This document shows positions 23,446-28,385 of a stretch of 28,385 nucleotides of DNA, one piece after another (positions within the stretch are counted from its first letter, which is position 1; each line of letters opens with the position of its first letter). The stretch lies in contig CALSCQ010001966.1 of the NCBI GenBank assembly GCA_943704525.1, positions 1 through 28,385 of the forward strand, read 5' to 3'. The stretch is from Pigoraptor vietnamica. Its lineage: Eukaryota; Opisthokonta; Filasterea. The notes beneath the pieces are model-generated. The model did no database searches, had not been told where the DNA came from, and saw only the letters and a list, made by a program, of their open reading frames with translations. A program made the position numbers and the translations under genes.

Positions 23446-25551
23446 TCACTTCTCGCCCTTCTCGTCGCCGACGGCAATGGCCTCGCCGCCGTCGTGCTGC
23501 TGCTGGTGCGCGTGGAGCACGGCCACGGCCTCGTCGACCTTGCCCGTGAGCGCCTCGGGCGACTCGAGCAGGTGGAGCAGCTCAGAGTTGTCCATCTCGA
23601 GAAGCATGCCTGTGATCTTAGCCGCGAGCTCGGGCTGGATGGGCTGGATGAGCATGAACAGGCGGCTGCCGAGCAGCTGCTTCTGGTCCTCGGGGGACGC
23701 CGCCGCGAGCATCGACGCCGTCAGCGGCTCCTGGCCGGGCGCCATCGGGGGCACAGAGGCCTGCGGGGGCACGGCGACGCCAGCAACGCCGGCGTTGCGC
23801 ACGTTGGCACCAAACTTGATGCCACCCTGGGCCTGGGGGCCGGCGCGACGGTTGCCGGGCATGCCGGGCGCGACGCCGGGCTGGCCCATCGCGCCGTTGA
23901 CGCCGTTCGCCGGGGGACGCTGGCCAGCGACGCCGGGCTGCTGGGGCGCACGCGCGGCGCGACCGCGGCCGCTACCGCCCTGCGCGCGCTGAGGGGGCAC
24001 CATCCCATAGCCGCCGGCGGGCATCCCGCCAAAGCCGGGGCGGGGCTGCTGCGCGGCACCGGGGGCAGTCCAGCGCGGGCGCATGGCCATCTGCTGGGGG
24101 AACATCATACCCGCGGCGCGCTGGCCGCCGGCGGGACCGCCCATGTTGGGGGCCTGGTAGAGGAAGGGGCCCTGCGCGGCGAACATGGGGCCGCCCATTG
24201 CGCCCGGCTGCATGCGCACGTTCGGGTTGCGCTGCGCGTACTGGATCGCGAGCTGCGAGCGGCGCTCATCGCGGCGCTGGGCAAGCGCGACGTAGAGGGG
24301 CTTGGCGACAATGATGCGCCCGTTCATCTCGGTGACGGCCTTGGTGGCCTCCTCCGCCGACGAAAAGCAGACAAACCCAAAGCCGCGCGAGTTGCCCTTG
24401 TCGTCGCGCATGACCTTGGCCGACGTGATGTTGCCAAACGCCGAAAACTCCTGGCGGAGGCGCTCGTCGTCGACAGTCTCGTCGAGGTTCTTGATGAAGA
24501 GGTTGACGCCCTGGAACTTGTTGATCCGCTCGGCCTTGAGCTGCTCGTGGCGCTGGCGGAGCTCCGCCTCGCGCTCGCTCTTCTTCTGGGCGCGGCCGAC
24601 AAACACGGGCTTGCCGTCGAGCTCCGTGCCGTTCACCGCCTCGACGGCGCGCGCGGCGGCATCGTGGCTCTCAAAGCAGACAAAGCCGAATCCCTTCGAC
24701 TTGCCCTCGGCGTCCCGCATGAGCGCGAGGCTCGTGATGGCGCCAAACGGCTCAAACTTCTCGCGGAGCTTCGCCTCGTCAACGTCCGTCGAGAGGTTCT
24801 TGACGTAGACGTTCGTGAAGCGCGACGCGGCCTCGCCGAGCGCAGAGGCACGCTCGCGGCGGGGGATGAACGGCCCGACGTACACCTGCATGCCGTTGAG
24901 AAGCATGCCGTTGACCTTTGCGATGGCCTGGTCGGCCGCCTCCTGCGTCTCGTAGTGGACAAAGCCGTAGCCCTTCGAGCCGTTCTCGTCCTGGACGACC
25001 TTGCACGAGAGGATGTTCCCGAACGCCGAGAACGTGTCGTAGAGGGCCTTGTTGTCGATCGTCTTGTCCAGGTTCTTAATGAAAATGTTGCCGACGCCGG
25101 ACTTGCGGACCGAGGGATCGCGCTGGGACCACATGATGCGGCACGGACGGCCCTTGATCGGGACGTAGTTCATCGTGTCGAGGGCACGCTCGGCTGCAGA
25201 AGGGAATAGCACTTTGTGTGAGCACATCATTTGCGCGACAGCCGAAAAGTTCGCATCGCGCAATCAAGCACCAACAACAACGGCGCCGTGAACACCGACA
25301 CATGCCCATTCGCCCTCAACCACTCGTCATGCATCCACCGACAATTGCGGGAGCGAAAACACACCATCCACGGGGTTGTGGAAGTTGACGTAGGCATAGC
25401 CGAGCGAGCGACGCAGGAGCGCATCGCGGCACACGCGGATCGACGCGACGGGGCCGACCGCGTTGAAGATCTCAAAGAGCAGAGCTTCGTTGACGTCGGG
25501 GTGAAGGTCACCGACGTAGAGAGAGACGAACGCATACTGCTGCGAGTTCAT
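23446..25551 (-). CDS. PAB1: Cytoplasmic poly(A)-binding protein (2 exons, 644 aa)
   Basis: Binds mRNA poly(A) tails and eIF4G, promoting translation and controlling decay (family knowledge). Exons, in transcript order: 25551-25365 and 25193-23446, separated by a 171-bp intron inside RRM1 with a phase-1 junction. Four RRMs are visible (about residues 10-88, 98-176, 190-268, 293-371) with RNP1 motifs [23 protein letters not shown] and RGFGFVCF. The RRM1-2 region carries MWSQRDPS and [20 protein letters not shown], hallmarks of PABPC. A Gly/Pro/Gln/Met-rich linker (about 375-540) follows, then the C-terminal MLLE (PABC) domain with [11 protein letters not shown]. Length and order match human PABPC1 (636 aa). 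The ATG at 25551 gives [16 protein letters not shown], with RNP2 in the expected place. An A-rich leader lies directly upstream. Codon use is strongly GC-biased, as in highly expressed genes, which creates a long antisense ORF that is not a gene. Confidence 0.97.
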
Positions 25552-25557
25552 CTTCGG

Positions 25558-25606
25558 TTTTTTTTTTTTTCCGGAATGGGTTTTTGGTTTTTTGAGTTTT
25601 TTTTTT

Positions 25607-25638
<32 letters not shown>
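25558..25638 (-). promoter_or_regulatory. A-rich leader of PABP mRNA, probable autoregulatory PABP-binding site
   Basis: On the PABP sense strand there are A runs of 31, 10, 6, 5 and 13 bases, broken by short C/T/G spacers. The last run ends 6 bases before the ATG. In animals, PABPC1 mRNA has A-rich tracts in its 5' UTR that PABP binds to repress its own translation (established knowledge). Position and composition here match; binding is inferred. Confidence 0.75.
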
Positions 25639-25639
<1 letters not shown>

Positions 25640-25714
25640 GGAGAGAGAGTGGTGGGGAGGGACTCCTAAAGAGTATCGGGAAGATGCGGCGTCGCATAAA
25701 GAAGGTGTGTGTGG

Positions 25715-25716
<2 letters not shown>

Positions 25717-25746
<30 letters not shown>
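25717..25746. repeat. (GA)n repeat upstream of PABP
   Basis: About 30 bp of GA on the plus strand, reading as a CT tract on the PABP sense strand, 165-195 bp upstream of its ATG. Pyrimidine tracts near PABP transcription starts fit the TOP-mRNA class in animals. Whether this one lies at the start site is unknown. Confidence 0.8.
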
Positions 25747-25749
<3 letters not shown>

Positions 25750-26193
25750 ACACACACGTGGGGCCATAGTGTGTCTGACGTACCGCTGCTAATAATTTTC
25801 CCTCAGTATGAAATTTGTATGGAATTCGATTCGCTCAAATAATCCCGATCTCTAATTGGGCTAAATGAATTTCGGGTTTTAGTAGTGTATTGAGAGACAC
25901 TCCTCCCATAGAGTTTGATACTAATTCGGTTTGAATTAACCTTACTTATTTGCTGTCGCAATGGCAATACCCGCGATGACGACGTTGCCGATGCATTCCG
26001 AGATCTCGCTAATGTTACAACTTCCGAGAACTCGGCGAGTTGGTAACCCGCCTGTTACTCCGGCCACTCGTTCGTTCACATCGTTTTTCCGCAGACTCCG
26101 ATTTCAATCGCATGTAAACCTTTTCGTGCGCCTTTTGCGCACGCATATGCCCCTTGGATTCAACCAGCGAAGCACGTTTCTCTCGTCGCAATT
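25747..26193. promoter_or_regulatory. Divergent promoter region, PABP / membrane phosphatase
   Basis: About 450 bp between the PABP leader and the phosphatase ATG. Bases 25785-25965 are clearly AT-richer than the rest of the window, with TAATAATTTT, CAAATAATCC and GAATTAACC; this may be a nucleosome-free promoter core. No gene is seen. Confidence 0.55.
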
Positions 26194-27348
26194 ATGGGCC
26201 AATTAATACCCCCGCTTGTGCTCGGGTGCGTCTTTTGCGCCGTGGGCATCCTCGCCGCGATGCCCGTCGTCGTCCGCTACGTGTTCGTGCACTGCGGCCT
26301 CAACATTGTGACGGCGACCTTTGGCATGGCCTACGGAAAGACAGGTGAGGCAAGTGGAACAATATAACTTTCGTGCTTCGATCTTTTACTAACGCCCTCT
26401 CGTGTCGCACAGGGCTGTTTTTCAAGAGTCGGGCGGGCAGCATCCCGCTTTGGGCCATGTGGCTGTGGTGGCCGTGGTTGCTGCTCATCGCCCTCCGTAT
26501 GCGTAGCTATTGGAGTAGGCACACGGACATTGAGGCGGCCTCGGAGGGTGCGTGCTTGCGTGCGTGCGTGCGTCGTGTTTCCCTATCTGTGTGTATCGTG
26601 TGCCGAAAGAGTTCAACCTCATTGCGTGCATGACTTCCTTGGTTCCGCAGTGCACGAGGGTCTGTATTTGGGTTCGTATCCGACCGACGAGAAGTGCGCG
26701 ACACTAGCGAAATCGCCAAATATTGCCGTCGTTGATGTCACGTGCGAGCTTCCGCGGCGCGCCTATCGCGACAAGCGGTACCTCAACATACCCTCGTGGG
26801 ATGGAATGGCGCCCACCGTCGAACAGATTGACACTGCGGTCGAGTTTGTGCGGGAGATGCGAGCACAGGTGCGCTGGGTGTGCGTCGCTCGTGTGTACAC
26901 TCCCTCTACGTGTTGTTCGTGTATTGCCGTGGGTTACGTGCGTGCTCATTATTTACGCCTCTCTCTCCGATTATACCCCGCGCAGGGATGCTCCGTGCTT
27001 GTGCACTGCGCGTTTGGGATCGGCCGCAGCGCGACTGTCATGTGTGCCGTCCTCACCGCCCTCGGCATCTGCCCCGGATGGGAACAGGCGTATGCGTACC
27101 TCGCAACAAAGCGCCGCATCGTCCGCCTCAACGCCCGCTACAAGCACGCGCTGCGAGAGTGGTCCATCGCCCACAATTACCCGTCGGGTTCCGTGCGCAG
27201 TCCGAAGACGAGCCCAAAGCCGAAGCCGGAGAAGGTGAACGATGCCGTCGCGGAGGGTGCGGGGGACGATGCAACCGGCGGGGGTCAGGGTCGCCGCGGG
27301 GGGCCGCTTGGGTTGGAGAAACGGCCGTCGCACCCGTTCACGTCGTAA
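26194..27348 (+). CDS. Membrane-anchored dual-specificity phosphatase (4 exons, 288 aa)
   Basis: Cys-based phosphatase of the DSP fold with an N-terminal membrane region. Exons: 26194-26344, 26413-26547, 26651-26868, 26986-27348. Residues 5-45 are hydrophobic (probably one or two helices), and a second very hydrophobic segment rich in Trp (about 61-80, LWAMWLWWPWLLLIAL) follows. The catalytic domain is about 96-235: VHEGLYLGSYPT, VVDVTCELPR, candidate general acid Asp146 in IPSWDG, and active site HCAFGIGRSA (Cys176, Arg182). The tail is Lys/Pro then Gly-rich and basic. The layout (membrane part, then E-x-LYLG, then HC-x5-R) resembles a poorly characterised group of membrane DSPs in bacteria and plants. 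Substrate (lipid or protein) cannot be told from sequence. MGQ at the start could allow N-myristoylation, a weak inference. The catalytic site looks intact. Confidence 0.85.
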
Positions 27349-27684
27349 TGCGTGGAGAGGCGCGTGCGCGTCTGCGTGCGGCTGCGTGTCCCGTGAGCTG
27401 GACTCTGGGACGGTGCGGAAGAGCGCATACAAATGTTGTTGTGAGAATGTGCACAGAAGTGCGTTTCATTTCTCTGCTTTGTGTCGCGGTGGGCAGTGCC
27501 TGTGGCGCAAGCCGCGCGCTCACGTCTGTCTCGGGCTTGCTGCTCCTCTGCGAAGGACATTAGATATGTGGAGGAGTCCGAAATCGCAAGCCCCGTTCGC
27601 CGATCGTTCGGACAAATCAATCGCTGGGTCGCTTTCGCGATGCGATTGCGTGCACTATGGGTCAAGTTTTTCCCGTCGTCTCGC
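27349..27684. other. Convergent intergenic region, phosphatase / unknown gene
   Basis: 336 bp of converging 3' flanks. I see no ORF with family similarity, no repeat and no clear poly(A) signal. Confidence 0.55.
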
Positions 27685-28320
27685 TCATTTGCCAAACCAA
27701 GACAGGAAGACCGACAGGAACTTCCGCTGCGCCTCGGGAACGTAGTCGACGTTGACATTGCGGTCGATGACTTCCCAGAACTCGCGGGTCACCGTGTTCT
27801 CGAGCCGTTCGCACGCCGTCTTGATGGCGTCGGCGGATTCGGCGCGCAGGTGCTCGCGAATGGCCTGCGCGTGCTGCGTTGCGCCCAGCGCCATGTATGC
27901 CGTCGCAAGCTTGATCTGGAATGTGGAACGTACCGCGCGTGAGCGCGTGAGCTCGGTACATAATTGGTGGCGATACACACAGCACTACTCGCACGCACGC
28001 ACGCACACACACACACACACACGCGCGCGCGCACGTACACAATCACACACACACACATACACACTCACACACTCACACTCACACTCACACAACCACACAC
28101 GCACACACACACACACATCACGCACAGTACCTTGGCGCGCAGAATGCCCTTGGGCAGGTCTTCGACGCCGAAGCCCCATCCTTTGAGTTGTGCGACGTTG
28201 ATTGTGAGATCGAGAATGGCCGCGTGGCAGGGCGAGTTGCAGAGGAAGGACGACTCGCACAGAGACGCAAGGTCGTAGCCGACAAACTCCGCGATGATGT
28301 TAAGCTTGCGCGCAACGCAC
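27685..28320 (-). CDS. Last two exons of an unrecognised helical protein (partial)
   Basis: Two exons in transcript order, 28320-28131 and 27915-27685. Both have good splice signals (acceptor GTGCGCAG before 28320; donor AAG|GTACTG; acceptor TTCCAG before 27915), and phase closes at the junction. They encode the last 139 full codons before a TGA. The protein looks all-helical: LNIIAEFVGYDLASLCESS, a Cys-rich patch, then IKLATAYMALGATQHAQAIR, which reads like a TPR or solenoid helix pair. It ends LSVFLSWFGK. I do not recognise the family. The 5' part is beyond the window edge. The intron between the two exons carries a CA tract. Confidence 0.75.
27989..28119. repeat. CA/CGCA microsatellite in intron of the partial gene
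   Basis: CA-rich and CGCA-rich tract within the intron 27916-28130. It reads TG on the transcript. Confidence 0.9.
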
Positions 28321-28385
28321 CTGCGCACGAATGCACGAGTCAGCGGCGCAGTTGTGGCGGAATTGAAGGGACGTCAGCCCCCCCC

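Noticed and set aside
23494-25209. 571-codon open frame on the plus strand opposite PABP
   Set aside because: It is the exact antisense of the PABP coding exon. Strong GC3 bias removes stop codons from the opposite strand. The Leu/Arg/Ala/Gly-rich product has no domain.

Overview
The window is nuclear DNA from a GC-rich, intron-rich, probably unicellular eukaryote. Every gene is split by spliceosomal introns with GT..AG ends (donors mostly GTGCGT, GTGGGT or GTGAGT; acceptors mostly CGCAG). Many introns are filled with long TG/CA microsatellites. There are no operons, no bacterial signals and no tRNA or rRNA that I can see. The gene content (a fungal CYR1-type adenylyl cyclase, an OCA1-type phosphatase, class III PI3-kinase, a Rab32-like GTPase) suggests a fungus-related or early-branching opisthokont, apusozoan or amoebozoan protist. 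I cannot name the species.

Layout. (a) 148-600 (+): 3' end of a gene for an unrecognised protein with one membrane segment. (b) 7118-875 (-): complete 20-exon VPS34 gene, 883 aa. (c) 7119-8631: divergent promoter region with a small repeat/palindrome cluster. (d) 8632-14510 (+): 10-exon CYR1-type adenylyl cyclase, 1436 aa, with RA, LRR, PP2C-like and class III cyclase domains. (e) 16580-14930 (-): 4-exon OCA1-type phosphatase, 166 aa, whose three introns each carry a tandem duplication. (f) 17053-20843 (+): 6-exon protein of 963 aa with PH, long charged coiled coil, LIM and CH domains. (g) 21428-22914 (+): 5-exon Rab32/38-type GTPase, 200 aa, with a 16-nt exon. (h) 25551-23446 (-): 2-exon cytoplasmic poly(A)-binding protein, 644 aa, with an A-rich leader like the known PABP autoregulatory site. 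(i) 26194-27348 (+): 4-exon membrane-anchored dual-specificity phosphatase, 288 aa. (j) 28320-27685 (-): last two exons of an unrecognised helical protein.

I rebuilt exon boundaries by hand from splice consensus, reading phase and family similarity. Phase closes at every junction of the seven complete genes. Genes are tightly packed, with about 270-640 bp between most neighbours and 1.5 kb between VPS34 and the cyclase.

The genes share a signalling and membrane-traffic theme: PI3P production, cAMP production, two Cys-based phosphatases, a Rab and a cytoskeletal adaptor. Each works independently as far as the sequence shows. The most notable items are the fungal-type cyclase with an altered PP2C domain, the PH-coiled coil-LIM-CH protein, the A-rich PABP leader, and the duplication-built introns of the OCA1 gene.
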